Below the pieces are notes generated by a model. It ran no database searches and had not been told where the DNA came from. It saw only the letters and a list, made by a program, of their open reading frames with translations. Shown here in pieces: positions 7,079-16,061 of a stretch of DNA of 31,940 bases. Made by a program: the position numbers and the translations under genes. The stretch comes from Bacteroidetes/Chlorobi group bacterium ChocPot_Mid (GTDB lineage Bacteria; Bacteroidota; Ignavibacteria; Kapaibacteriales; UBA2268), in NCBI GenBank assembly GCA_003731675.1, contig RCNQ01000053.1, forward strand, positions 1-31,940. The letters are read 5' to 3'. Position 1 is the stretch's first letter; every line of letters begins with the position of its first letter.

Positions 7079-9301
7079 ATGGATACTATTATTTGGACAA
7101 AGATTGACGAAGCACCAGCTATGGCAACTTATGCTTTATTACCTGTTATTCAGAAATTTACAAAAGGTACAGGAATTGATGTTGTAACAAAAGATATATC
7201 TTTGGCGGGAAGAATTATAGCAAATTTCCCTGATTACTTATCGGAGGAACAAAGGATTCCTGATTACTTAATGGAATTGGGAGAATTGGTAAAGAAGCCA
7301 GAGGCAAATATTATCAAATTACCTAATATAAGTGCGACAATTCCTCAACTTCAGGCGGCAATAAAGGAGTTACAGGAAAAAGGATATAAAATACCTGACT
7401 ATCCTGAAGAGCCGAAAAATGAAGAAGAAAAAAAATTGCAACAAAGATTTGCAAAAGTCCTTGGTTCAGCAGTTAATCCTGTTTTGCGTGAAGGCAATTC
7501 CGATAGAAGACCTGCCGCATCTGTAAAAAAGTTTGCACAAAAGTATCCTCATAAAATGATGAAACCTTGGCCTGAAAGCGGTTCTAAAGCACGTGTAACT
7601 CATATGAACTCAGATGATTTCTATGGTAATGAAAATTCTATGACAATGGAAAAAGCTTGTAATGTAAGAATTGAATTTGTGGCAAATGATGGTAAAGTCA
7701 AAATCTTAAAAGAGAAACTTGAATTGCTTGATGGTGAAATCATTGATACAACCAAAATGAATGTTAAAGCTTTGAGGAAATTTTATGCTGAACAAATTGA
7801 AGAAGCAAGAAAGGATGGTGTTTTGCTGTCTTTACATTTAAAAGCTACAATGATGAAGGTCTCAGACCCGATAATGTTTGGGCATGCAGTATATGTTTAC
7901 TTTAAAGAAGCATTGGATAAACACGCAGACACTTTAAAGCAAATCGGAGCTAATGTTAATAATGGCTTGCAAGATATTCTTGATAAGTTGGATAGACTAC
8001 CCGAAGCGAAAAAGAATGAAATTATTGCTGATATAAATGATGTTTATGAGAAACAACCTCCTCTTGCAATGGTTGATTCCAGATACGGGATTACTAATTT
8101 GCATGTTCCAAATAATATTATTGTTGATGCCTCGATGCCTAATGTGGTTAGAGACGGAGGTAAAATGTGGAATAAAGATGACCAGTTGCAAGATTGCATA
8201 GCAATGGTTCCCGACAGATGTTACGCAACAATGTACAGAGAAATTATTGAAGATGCAAAACGAAACGGGCAATTTGACCCGGCAACAATGGGTAATGTTT
8301 CAAATGTTGGTTTAATGGCACAAAAAGCAGAGGAATATGGTTCACATGATAAAACATTCGAAGCTGAAGATGATGGAATAATCAGAGTGGTTGATGAATC
8401 AGGTAAAACATTGTTACAGCAAAAAGTCGAAAAAGGTGATATTTTCAGAATGTGTCAGGTTAAAGATGCTCCAATAAAAGATTGGGTAAAACTAGCTGTT
8501 AAGCGTGCAAAAGCAAGTGGTTCACCCGCTATTTTCTGGCATGACGAGAACAGAGCACATGACAGGGAAATTATTAAAAAAATCAAGAAATATCTTCCAG
8601 AACATGATACTACCGGACTTGATATAAGAATCATGAAACCTGTTGATGCTATGAATTTCACATTAGAAAGAGTTCGCAAAGGGTTAGACACAATTTCGGT
8701 AACTGGTAATGTGCTTAGAGATTACCTTACAGATTTGTTTCCTATTCTTGAATTAGGTACAAGTGCAAGAATGTTGTCAATTGTACCTTTGCTTAATGGT
8801 GGAGGACTTTTTGAGACAGGAGCAGGAGGTTCAGCTCCAAAGCATGTTCAGCAACTTTTAAAGGAAGGTCATATTCGATGGGATTCACTTGGAGAGTACT
8901 GTGCATTAGTTCCTTCACTCGAAATGATAGCTGAAAAAACAGGTAATAAAAAAGCCGCAGTTTTGGCAAAAACTCTTGACGATGCTGTTTGGAAATATCT
9001 TGAGAATGCAAGGTATCCTTCAAGGAAAGTTAATGAAATTGACAACAGAGGAAGTTCATTCTATCTGTCAATGTATTGGGCACAAACTTTGGCTGAACAA
9101 AATGATGATTTGGAATTAAAACAAAGATTTGAAAAGGTAGCAAAACAACTTCAGGAAAACGAAACAAAGATTACACAAGAATTGCTTTCGGCGCAAGGTA
9201 AACCCGCTGATATCGGTGGTTACTATATGCCTGATGATGAAAAAGCTAATAAAGTAATGAGACCAAGTCCAACCTATAATGCAATTATTGATGCTTTATA
9301 A
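7079..9301 (+). CDS. icd: NADP-dependent isocitrate dehydrogenase, monomeric type
   Basis: The monomeric isocitrate dehydrogenase catalyses oxidative decarboxylation of isocitrate to 2-oxoglutarate with NADP in the TCA cycle. Its 740-residue length is that of the monomeric family, well above the about 415 residues of the dimeric enzyme. Recognisable family stretches are WTKIDEAPAMATYALLP at the N-terminus, LREGNSDRRPAASVK near 140, LHLKATMMKVSDPIMFGHAV near 255, NNIIVDASMPNVVRDGG near 345 and FWHDENRAHD near 485. The ATG follows a GAGGA ribosome binding site. The gene stands alone between two terminators, so it is a single-gene unit. Identification is very secure. Confidence 0.97.
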   Translation: MDTIIWTKIDEAPAMATYALLPVIQKFTKGTGIDVVTKDISLAGRIIANFPDYLSEEQRIPDYLMELGELVKKPEANIIKLPNISATIPQLQAAIKELQEKGYKIPDYPEEPKNEEEKKLQQRFAKVLGSAVNPVLREGNSDRRPAASVKKFAQKYPHKMMKPWPESGSKARVTHMNSDDFYGNENSMTMEKACNVRIEFVANDGKVKILKEKLELLDGEIIDTTKMNVKALRKFYAEQIEEARKDGVLLSLHLKATMMKVSDPIMFGHAVYVYFKEALDKHADTLKQIGANVNNGLQDILDKLDRLPEAKKNEIIADINDVYEKQPPLAMVDSRYGITNLHVPNNIIVDASMPNVVRDGGKMWNKDDQLQDCIAMVPDRCYATMYREIIEDAKRNGQFDPATMGNVSNVGLMAQKAEEYGSHDKTFEAEDDGIIRVVDESGKTLLQQKVEKGDIFRMCQVKDAPIKDWVKLAVKRAKASGSPAIFWHDENRAHDREIIKKIKKYLPEHDTTGLDIRIMKPVDAMNFTLERVRKGLDTISVTGNVLRDYLTDLFPILELGTSARMLSIVPLLNGGGLFETGAGGSAPKHVQQLLKEGHIRWDSLGEYCALVPSLEMIAEKTGNKKAAVLAKTLDDAVWKYLENARYPSRKVNEIDNRGSSFYLSMYWAQTLAEQNDDLELKQRFEKVAKQLQENETKITQELLSAQGKPADIGGYYMPDDEKANKVMRPSPTYNAIIDAL

Positions 9302-9326
9302 AAGCTCTTTTTAATTTGGAATATTT

Positions 9327-9365
9327 AAGGGAAAGACTGAATTAAAAATCTGTCTTTCCCTTTTA
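9327..9365. terminator. terminator between the isocitrate dehydrogenase gene and the convergent FadL-type gene
   Basis: AAGGGAAAGAC (9327-9337) and GTCTTTCCCTT (9352-9362) form an 11-bp stem, with T-rich sequence on the plus-strand side. It is best for the plus-strand gene. On the minus strand the tail is TTAAATATT, so it may also serve the converging gene less efficiently. Confidence 0.8.
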
Positions 9366-9401
9366 TTTAATAAGGAATTTAATAATCAAGTAATGAAAAA
9401 A

Positions 9402-10841
9402 TTAATATCTGTATGTTAACTGCAATCCAAAATCTAAAACTGAACGTTTGAATAATAATTCTGTTTCCCAGTCACCTGGATAAATATTCCATAAGTTGGA
9501 GAATTGTGACAATCTGCCAAGCAAATCAAGTCTGACATTCGGAGCAAGATAAAAACCTGCCCCAAAAGATGCTGATAATAGTTCAGCCCCATCTATATCG
9601 TTTTTGTAAGGAGCTGTCATAGTATTCAGACTTCCCCGAATAGATAATGGCAGAAAAGGTACTTCATACTCTAATCCAATACCCATCTTCAAACGATTAT
9701 TCATTAAACTATTTATATCCAAATTAAGATTTTTAAGGTCTAAATTTGCATCAGTGAATTCCATTTGTTTAAGGTCTGAGTATTCAATACCTGCAGTCAA
9801 GGTCAAATTCGCAAAGTTGACTGACAAGCCACCCGAATAAACCCAGGGTGAGTAAAATGAATAATAATTGTTAAATACATAACTATCTTTATAGCTATCT
9901 CCATTATCAAAATAGGAATTACCTTTTTGTGTAAATCTTTCAGTTATATCATAAGCCGTAGGGAAATGAATAGTAAAACCTACTCTCATAAAATTTGAAA
10001 TTTTCCCTTGAATACCAACTGACCCTGTAACACCTGAAATATCTTGTTTAATAAATTCATCAACCGTAAACTCATTAAAATCGAGATTATAAAAACGATA
10101 TTTACCTCCTGTGCTATCAAAATCATATACATTATAGTTATTGTCAACATCGGATTCTTTATAATTTCTTAAATATTCATAAGTTCCCCATTTGCCTGTT
10201 ATTGAAAAGCCGACTGAGAGAAATGGGCTTATCTCAAAAGCAATACCACCTGATAAATTGTGCAAGCCGCCATCTTCACTTATTACTGCTTGCTGATATA
10301 GTTTATTTTTGACAGGAGTGTAGTAATCATCATCTGCTAACCACAAGTTGGTTGCAAGATTTTCATTTAAAGCGTATCCATTTGCTTTTGCTTCTTTGGC
10401 TAAAGCATCAATATAAGTTGAATACGGATTGTATCCTGCAAAATTAATAGCATTATCAAAGTCCGATGATAAGTAATGACCAATAGCAATTGATGCATTT
10501 CCAAAACTCGTTTTGAAAGGTGCTACAAGACCAAAATTACTTAAGTAAGCATCATTTTTTGTTTCAGTCTTTGCGATTGATAAAAATTTTGATTCTGTAC
10601 TGTTATGCATAAAACCAAATCCAAAAGTAAATTCACCTTTATCGATAAGAGCTAAACCGGCTGGGTTAAAAGCAAGAGCAGAGTAGTCATCAGCTATGCC
10701 ATGAAAAGATGTTCCTAAACCTCCTGCTCTTGCCGATATAATCCCATTAGAACTTGAGAATCTGAGAGCGTCTTCAATGTTTTGCCCAAAAGCAATTTCT
10801 GAACTAATTAAAAGCCATATCACTATTATCATCTTTTTCAT
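9402..10841 (-). CDS. OmpP1/FadL/TodX-family outer-membrane protein
   Basis: A 479-residue outer-membrane beta-barrel of the FadL-like family, which takes up hydrophobic compounds in other bacteria; in FCB bacteria related barrels also serve type IX secretion (PorV). The signal peptide is MKKMIIVIWLLISSEIAFGQ. The family N-terminus is clear: ISARAGGLGTSFHGIADDYSA followed by AFNPAGLALI. Alternating aromatic strands follow to a C-terminal LQLTYRY. The start is supported by AAGGGA at 10847-10852. It lies 43 bases downstream of the Tyr/Trp-rich lipoprotein gene on the same strand, with no terminator between, so the two may be co-transcribed. Substrate or PorV role cannot be assigned. Confidence 0.85.
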   Translation of the reverse strand: MKKMIIVIWLLISSEIAFGQNIEDALRFSSSNGIISARAGGLGTSFHGIADDYSALAFNPAGLALIDKGEFTFGFGFMHNSTESKFLSIAKTETKNDAYLSNFGLVAPFKTSFGNASIAIGHYLSSDFDNAINFAGYNPYSTYIDALAKEAKANGYALNENLATNLWLADDDYYTPVKNKLYQQAVISEDGGLHNLSGGIAFEISPFLSVGFSITGKWGTYEYLRNYKESDVDNNYNVYDFDSTGGKYRFYNLDFNEFTVDEFIKQDISGVTGSVGIQGKISNFMRVGFTIHFPTAYDITERFTQKGNSYFDNGDSYKDSYVFNNYYSFYSPWVYSGGLSVNFANLTLTAGIEYSDLKQMEFTDANLDLKNLNLDINSLMNNRLKMGIGLEYEVPFLPLSIRGSLNTMTAPYKNDIDGAELLSASFGAGFYLAPNVRLDLLGRLSQFSNLWNIYPGDWETELLFKRSVLDFGLQLTYRY

Positions 10842-10884
10842 TTTTATCCCTTAAAGCTATATACCATTTTTGACATTGAATAAT

Positions 10885-12066
10885 TTATCTTCCTCTTCCA
10901 CTACCGCTTGAACGACCTCCTGAGCTTGAGCTTCCTCTTGAACCACCACCTGAACTTCCACCACTTGTTCCTGAGCTCCTTGAACCACCGCTTGAACCAG
11001 ATGAACGATAGCTACCACCACCTGATGGTTGAGAATTTGAGCCAGATGACCTGACAGAAGGTGATGAACTTGTCGAACCAGAAGGATAACTGCTTCTATA
11101 ACCACTTCCATTAGAATTATTTTGATTTGTGGATTCAGTGCTACTTCTTGTATTGGTTTGTGGTACTACAAATCTGTTTACAGAATTGTTGTCTGAACTA
11201 CGGACACTTGTTCTTCCTTCATTACTACTATTCCGTGAATTGACTTCATTAGTATTTGTTCTTGAGCCACTTCTTGAATTTGTATTATATGGATTATCAT
11301 TGTTTGAAGAATTATAGACATTTCGCGTATAAGTTCTTGTTCCTGATTTTTCTGTTACTGATTCATTTCTACCGGCTGATAAATTCCTCATATAGCTTCT
11401 ACCGGAATTATTTGAATTACCTGCTTCATTCCTGCCAATTGAAGAATAATAAGGGCTGGTATTTCTACTACCTGTACGTGAGCTATACACAGCATTTCTT
11501 TCACCTGGATGATAGTTTTCATTTCTTCCTGGTCCGAATCTTCTTGTTGTTCTTTCTACGTACCTGTCATTCCAATAATAGGAATAATATGGTTGCCTGT
11601 ACCATCCATAATATCCGAAATAATGAGGATTGTAGTAATACCAATCATAATAAGGACCCCAGGAATAACCGTAGTAGGGATGATAATGATACCAAGGAGA
11701 ATACCAATCCCAACCCCAATAATATCCGCATCTCCAATTGAAAGAGAATATCGGGTCATAGAAAGTTACCCAGTCATAATATCTGTTCCACCAAGGTACA
11801 ATAACGGGTACATAAACAACAGAATTAGAATTATAGTAAACTACATCTGAATTATCCTGAACATTTTCTTCGTTATTGTTTTCAGCCAAAGGATTTTTCC
11901 ATTTTGACTCACTTTTGCCAAGTTTATTTACTTTATTGGGTGCATCTGATATTTCAGGATTATTATTATAACCGAAATATTCATGTCGGGTATTGTAAGT
12001 TGTGCAGCTAACCATTAAGAATACTGCAAGAACTAACCCTATCAGTGAAGTATAATGCTTTTTCAT
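10885..12066 (-). CDS. Tyr/Trp/Gly-rich lipoprotein with Ser/Gly-rich tail, function unknown
   Basis: A low-complexity surface or envelope lipoprotein of 393 residues. The start chosen is the internal Met at 12066: it begins a lipoprotein signal (MKKHYTSLIGLVLAVFLMVSC, lipid-modified Cys21) and has the G-rich site AGGGGGA 7 bases upstream. The reading frame itself extends 19 codons further to 12123. After a linker with Asn and Lys comes a stretch of about 70 residues dominated by Tyr, Trp, Gly, His and Pro. A long Arg/Ser/Asn-rich region and a Ser/Gly-only tail ending SGRGR follow. Such compositions occur in Bacteroidota but define no function. Long ORFs on the opposite strand and in other frames here are composition artefacts. 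Confidence 0.75.
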   Translation of the reverse strand: MKKHYTSLIGLVLAVFLMVSCTTYNTRHEYFGYNNNPEISDAPNKVNKLGKSESKWKNPLAENNNEENVQDNSDVVYYNSNSVVYVPVIVPWWNRYYDWVTFYDPIFSFNWRCGYYWGWDWYSPWYHYHPYYGYSWGPYYDWYYYNPHYFGYYGWYRQPYYSYYWNDRYVERTTRRFGPGRNENYHPGERNAVYSSRTGSRNTSPYYSSIGRNEAGNSNNSGRSYMRNLSAGRNESVTEKSGTRTYTRNVYNSSNNDNPYNTNSRSGSRTNTNEVNSRNSSNEGRTSVRSSDNNSVNRFVVPQTNTRSSTESTNQNNSNGSGYRSSYPSGSTSSSPSVRSSGSNSQPSGGGSYRSSGSSGGSRSSGTSGGSSGGGSRGSSSSGGRSSGSGRGR

Positions 12067-12195
12067 TTTACTGTCCCCCTTTTCTGTGAATGGTTTAACT
12101 ATATGTTTTTTAATAATAGACATTTTTTCTTTATAAATAGTTTAATTTATAATATAAGTTTTTAAATTAATTTTTAAAATATTTTCAAAATATAT

Positions 12196-12226
12196 TTTTC
12201 TAAAATCAAAATAATATTTAATTTTG
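12196..12226 (+). promoter_or_regulatory. promoter of tRNA-Leu
   Basis: TTTT at 12196-12199, 19 bases, then TAATTTTG at 12219-12226 matches the TAnnTTTG promoter form. The tRNA begins 7 bases after the final G, which is the expected distance to a transcription start. Confidence 0.6.
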
Positions 12227-12233
12227 TAATCCT

Positions 12234-12317
12234 GCTCGGATGGCGGAATAGGTAGACGCACAGGACTTAAAATCCTGTGAACTTCGGTTCGTGAGGGTTC
12301 AAGTCCCTCTCCGAGTA
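12234..12317 (+). tRNA. tRNA-Leu (anticodon UAA)
   Basis: The gene reads as an 84-base class II tRNA. The acceptor arm GCTCGGA pairs with TCCGAGT (first pair G-U), with discriminator A at 12317. The anticodon stem CAGGA/TCCTG (12261-12265, 12273-12277) encloses CTTAAAA, so the anticodon is TAA (12268-12270). A long variable arm, AACTTCGGTT, is as expected for leucine. The T arm is GAGGG-TTCAAGT-CCCTC. CCA is not encoded. It decodes UUA, a frequent codon in this AT-rich genome. The hypothetical ORF on the opposite strand is the well-known spurious antisense translation of tRNA-Leu. Confidence 0.96.
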
Positions 12318-12670
12318 CTGAAACTAAAATATTTTTGGATAATCCATTGTTGATTTTTTGTTTCGTTTTTGTCTCTATTTCGCTTTTCTTTTTCATTTTT
12401 CTAAAAATTTTACTTAAACCTTTTTGTAAATATAACGTATTGTAAATACAAATGTTACACTTATAACTATTACTATAAATATTACTCTATTTCTGACTAT
12501 TACTTCATATATAACAGTAATTTAGAGTAGAATTTGACAAATCAAACAAATTCTGAAACAAAAAATATAGATTGTTATAAAATTAACTGTTTTTTGTCTG
12601 GTATTTACATTTTGTTTCTGATTAAAACGTCACAAATTAACAGGTATTTTTATGTTTATGAAGAAAGAAA
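12318..12670 (+). other. 353-base AT-rich intergenic region before the sulfotransferase-like gene
   Basis: No gene is supported here. It holds three copies of the heptamer TATTACT (12468-12474, 12480-12486, 12498-12504). It also holds a TATTTTTG at 12330-12337, just after the tRNA, without a matching upstream box. No clear promoter for the large gene at 12671 could be placed. Confidence 0.5.
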
Positions 12671-15600
12671 ATGAGAAGACTTTTTACTTGTTTAAACTTA
12701 GATAAAATTCGCTTGATTTTGTTAGTGATAGTTACATTGACCGGTAACCAATTACTTGGTCAGATTAATCAATGGGAAGTAACTACTTTAATTGAACCAT
12801 CTGCCGGTTATATTAAATTCGACCATGATGGGAATGAAAATTTTTATTTGTTCGACAATTATGGCGAGAAAATTTATCTTGACAATTCGTCAGCTTTAAA
12901 AGGGAGTAATTATTGTAAAATTTTATCTAATGGATATTGGAGTGTTTACAAGGATTCCAAGTATCATATTTATGACCAGAGTATGAATTTTATTGAAACA
13001 ATAAATTATTCTGGAAATTATTACATAGATATCCACGATATGAATATTCTGCCTAACGGGCATTATATTCTTATTTGTGTTGAAAACAGAACAATGGATT
13101 TGAGTAAAATTGTTGATGGTGGACAAGAGAACGCTACAGTAATTGGAGCTCATTTAATTGAAGTTGATAAGGATGGAAATGTTTATTGGACTTGGAGCTC
13201 TTTTGACCATTACAAAATAACGGATATTACAGATGAGATTGATTTAACTCAACCAGTGGTACCCTTTACTCATGCTAATTCAGTGACAACTGACCTTGAC
13301 GGAAATATTTTACTCTCATGCAGAAATCTTGATGAAATTACAAAAATCAATAAAGAAACTGGAGCAATAATATGGAGGATGGGTGGGAGTGCTTGTAAAA
13401 ACAATGAATTTTTATTTCTTAATGATACGATTGATGGTTTCTTCGGATTTTCTCATCAACATTCCCTTGTAGTATTACCAAATGGAAATTTTTTGCTTTA
13501 TGATAATGGCACAATGAAACCGAATCAATATTCCAGGGCTGTTGAGTATGCAGTTAATCAAAATACAAAGGTAGTTACAAAGGTCTGGGATTGTAGTGAG
13601 AGTTCAAATGGTTATTATTCTTCAAAAGGAAGTGTCCAGCGTTTAGAAAATGGTAATACATTAATTAATTGGGGTGAAGACAAGATAACTGAAGTCAGAC
13701 CAGATAATAGTATAGCATTTGAGATGCGTTCAAAGGTTTATTTTCCGGTTTATAGAGCATTTAGATATATAACAAAGATGAATGCAGTAGGAAAAGATAT
13801 TTCTGCTCCTGGTATTTATGATTTCAACGATTCAAAATATAAAACTAATATTAAAATTGACGTTAAGAGCTTGGTTGGTAAATCTTATGCAATGGTCGAG
13901 AAGCATAACTATTCACCATCGAGGCAGTCTTTTTCAGTCAACAATTTTTCTAAGATTCTACCATATCGCTGGGTCTTTTCAAAGAGAGGTATCTCGTCTG
14001 TTTTAGGAGAAATATCAATTAATTTAGACTCAATTAATTACAATGGAGATAGAAGAAAATTGACTATTTATGGACGTACAAGTGAAGCTATGGGTTCATT
14101 TGATGAACTTACGACCAATTATGACGAAAGTAATAACATATTAAAAGCTAATTTTAATACATTGGGTGAATTTATTATTGGTTCAAACGAATTAGATAAA
14201 CCAGTAATCGTTTCTCCTGTAAATGATTCTCAAATGCCAATAAAAGATGGGGTTTTAAGGTGGAATAGAATTAAAGGTGCAATAGCTTATAGAATTGAAG
14301 TAGCAGAGGAAAGTAATTTTGAAAAAAGAAGAATTGATACAACAGTATCAGATTCAGATTTTTTCATTTATGAATTATTGAATCTTAAAACTAAATATTA
14401 TTGGAGGGTAGCAGGATTAAACAGTAAGGATACTTCAGAGTGGTCTGATTATGGTACTTTTATAACCAAAATTGCTCCACCACGTTTGGTGGAACCGTTA
14501 AATGAATCAAGAGGGTTATTAAAATCAGTAACCTTTAAATGGAATAGAATATCGGATTTAAGTACTTATTGGATACAAATTGCAAAGCAGGAGGATTTTT
14601 CAGATATATATTATGAAAAGAAAAATATATCAGATACGACTTTTAATTATTCTGTTGATGAAAATTATAGAATTTACTATTGGCGAATTTGTAGTATTGA
14701 AGGAGCAGATACAAGCTATTGGTCTAAGCCGAATAATTTTATAACAATTATGTCATCACCCGAGGTAATCACTCCAAGTGATAAACAAATCAATGTCCCA
14801 ATAAATGATGGGGTTATCAGATGGAATGATGTTACCGGAAGTACGAGTTATATTATTCAGGTATCGAAAAATATCAACTTTACTGAAAACATTATTGATG
14901 AAATTGTCTCTGCTAATGAGTTTAAATATAAAAAATTAGAACCATTTCAAAATTATTGGTTAAGAATTAAAGCATTTAATCCACTGGACTCAAGTGATTG
15001 GAGTAATTCAATTAGTTTTATTACAGAACTTGCTAAACCACAGTTGTCAGTTCCTGATAATGGTGCAGATGAAGTAGAAATAGGTTCTGATATTGTCTGG
15101 AACAAAGTCAATAATGCAGAATATTATCATTTGCAAATTTCATTGAGTGATAAATTTGAATCCATACTTTTTGAAGTGGATAGTATAAGCACAGAAATTT
15201 TTAAAGAATGGGATACTCCCAAAAATACAAAGGTTTTCTGGAGAGTAAAAGCCCATAAAGAAAATTTTGAGAGTGATTGGTCAGAGGTATGGTCCTTTAG
15301 CACTGAAACAGGATTGTATTTATCTACTCCGATTTTAACAGCACCATCTGATATGTCTCATGATATTGGTAGAAGTGGTACATTGAATTGGAAGAGAGTA
15401 AAAAATGCTGATGGTTATATTTTGTGGGTTTCAAAATCTGAATTGTTTGAAGATTTTGTAATAAATGATTCCAACGTTATTGAAGAGAGCTATAATTATA
15501 AAGATTTTGAATATGATTCCACCTATTACTGGGTAGTAAAAGCATATAATCAGAGTAAAGAGAGTCGTTGGAGCAGGGTATATAGCTTTAAGGTAAAATC

Positions 15601-15877
15601 AGCAATAAATATTGAAGATTTTAATTCAGAAGAAGAGATGATTATATATCCTCAACCAGCCGCTTCATATTTCATAATTAAATCTAATTCTGAAACTGAG
15701 AGGACTTACCTTGAAATAATTAATCCGATAGGTGAAATTATCATGAAAAAGAATTTGAATTTTTCGGACAATGAAAGTTCAGTAATTAATACAACAGGTT
15801 TCAATAATGGTTTATATTTTATAAAACTTACAAATAATTCTGAAAGTAAGATATATAAATTATTAATTTTCAAATAA
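12671..15877 (+). CDS. secreted arylsulfotransferase-like protein with five fibronectin-like repeats and a T9SS sorting domain
   Basis: A 1068-residue exported protein. An N-terminal signal (RLILLVIVTLTGNQLLGQ) is followed by an arylsulfotransferase (ASST)-type beta-propeller to about residue 380. Its marks are conserved His-containing turns DIHDMNILPNGHY (H122), FTHANSVTTDLDGNILLS (H201) and FSHQHSLVVLPNGN (H262, H264), plus SVQRLENGNTLINWGED. ASST enzymes move sulfate between phenols through a histidine; activity here is inferred only. Five repeats of about 92 residues start near residues 509, 600, 694, 786 and 883, each with P-x-x-x-x-P near the start, LRWNR or similar, and YYWRV. Residues 979-1068 are a type A Por sorting tail (IIYPQPAASYFIIKS, NGLYFIKL, KIYKLLIFK). 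This predicts export by type IX secretion to the surface or medium. Confidence 0.82.
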   Translation: MRRLFTCLNLDKIRLILLVIVTLTGNQLLGQINQWEVTTLIEPSAGYIKFDHDGNENFYLFDNYGEKIYLDNSSALKGSNYCKILSNGYWSVYKDSKYHIYDQSMNFIETINYSGNYYIDIHDMNILPNGHYILICVENRTMDLSKIVDGGQENATVIGAHLIEVDKDGNVYWTWSSFDHYKITDITDEIDLTQPVVPFTHANSVTTDLDGNILLSCRNLDEITKINKETGAIIWRMGGSACKNNEFLFLNDTIDGFFGFSHQHSLVVLPNGNFLLYDNGTMKPNQYSRAVEYAVNQNTKVVTKVWDCSESSNGYYSSKGSVQRLENGNTLINWGEDKITEVRPDNSIAFEMRSKVYFPVYRAFRYITKMNAVGKDISAPGIYDFNDSKYKTNIKIDVKSLVGKSYAMVEKHNYSPSRQSFSVNNFSKILPYRWVFSKRGISSVLGEISINLDSINYNGDRRKLTIYGRTSEAMGSFDELTTNYDESNNILKANFNTLGEFIIGSNELDKPVIVSPVNDSQMPIKDGVLRWNRIKGAIAYRIEVAEESNFEKRRIDTTVSDSDFFIYELLNLKTKYYWRVAGLNSKDTSEWSDYGTFITKIAPPRLVEPLNESRGLLKSVTFKWNRISDLSTYWIQIAKQEDFSDIYYEKKNISDTTFNYSVDENYRIYYWRICSIEGADTSYWSKPNNFITIMSSPEVITPSDKQINVPINDGVIRWNDVTGSTSYIIQVSKNINFTENIIDEIVSANEFKYKKLEPFQNYWLRIKAFNPLDSSDWSNSISFITELAKPQLSVPDNGADEVEIGSDIVWNKVNNAEYYHLQISLSDKFESILFEVDSISTEIFKEWDTPKNTKVFWRVKAHKENFESDWSEVWSFSTETGLYLSTPILTAPSDMSHDIGRSGTLNWKRVKNADGYILWVSKSELFEDFVINDSNVIEESYNYKDFEYDSTYYWVVKAYNQSKESRWSRVYSFKVKSAINIEDFNSEEEMIIYPQPAASYFIIKSNSETERTYLEIINPIGEIIMKKNLNFSDNESSVINTTGFNNGLYFIKLTNNSESKIYKLLIFK

Positions 15878-15912
15878 TTTTTTTAAAGTTACATATAATT
15901 AGTAAAATTTAT

Positions 15913-15943
15913 TTTTAAAAGTCATTAAAAGTTCGTAATTTTG
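15913..15943 (+). promoter_or_regulatory. promoter of the nusA operon
   Basis: TTTT at 15913-15916, 19 bases, then TAATTTTG at 15936-15943 repeats the layout seen before the tRNA gene. Transcription would start near 15950, so the leader hairpin at 15962 lies at the very 5' end of the nusA mRNA. Confidence 0.6.
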
Positions 15944-15961
15944 TAATAGCTTATAAAGGGG

Positions 15962-15984
15962 TGGGCTCGTGAAGCCCATTTTTT
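15962..15984 (+). promoter_or_regulatory. terminator-like leader hairpin of the nusA operon (possible attenuator)
   Basis: TGGGCT (15962-15967) and AGCCCA (15973-15978) form a perfect stem around CGTGA, followed by six T. It lies downstream of the predicted promoter and 77 bases before nusA, so it is a leader element rather than the end of the preceding gene. Similar G/C-rich hairpins with T tails precede rimP-nusA operons in other bacteria (the rimP leader in gammaproteobacteria). Feedback by NusA is an inference. Confidence 0.55.
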
Positions 15985-16061
15985 ATTAGATATATATTAA
16001 AGAATGAAATAAGAAAAATTTGCAAATAATAAATATTTTAAATTATAAATTTTGGTAAGTT

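Noticed and set aside
7002..7187. 61-residue plus-strand ORF at the start of the isocitrate dehydrogenase gene
   Set aside because: An out-of-frame shadow overlapping the conserved N-terminus of the enzyme.
11256..11850. Plus-strand ORFs opposite the Tyr/Trp-rich lipoprotein gene
   Set aside because: Low-complexity shadows of the lipoprotein gene, with no signal, start context or recognisable domain.
12142..12396. 84-residue minus-strand ORF containing GEGLEPSRTEVHRILSPVRLPIPP
   Set aside because: It is the antisense translation of tRNA-Leu, a common false gene; the tRNA explains the sequence.
14194..15600. Tandem repeat-like region that could be a mobile or recombinogenic repeat
   Set aside because: The periodicity is at protein level (about 92-residue fibronectin-like domains); the DNA copies are diverged and form part of one gene.
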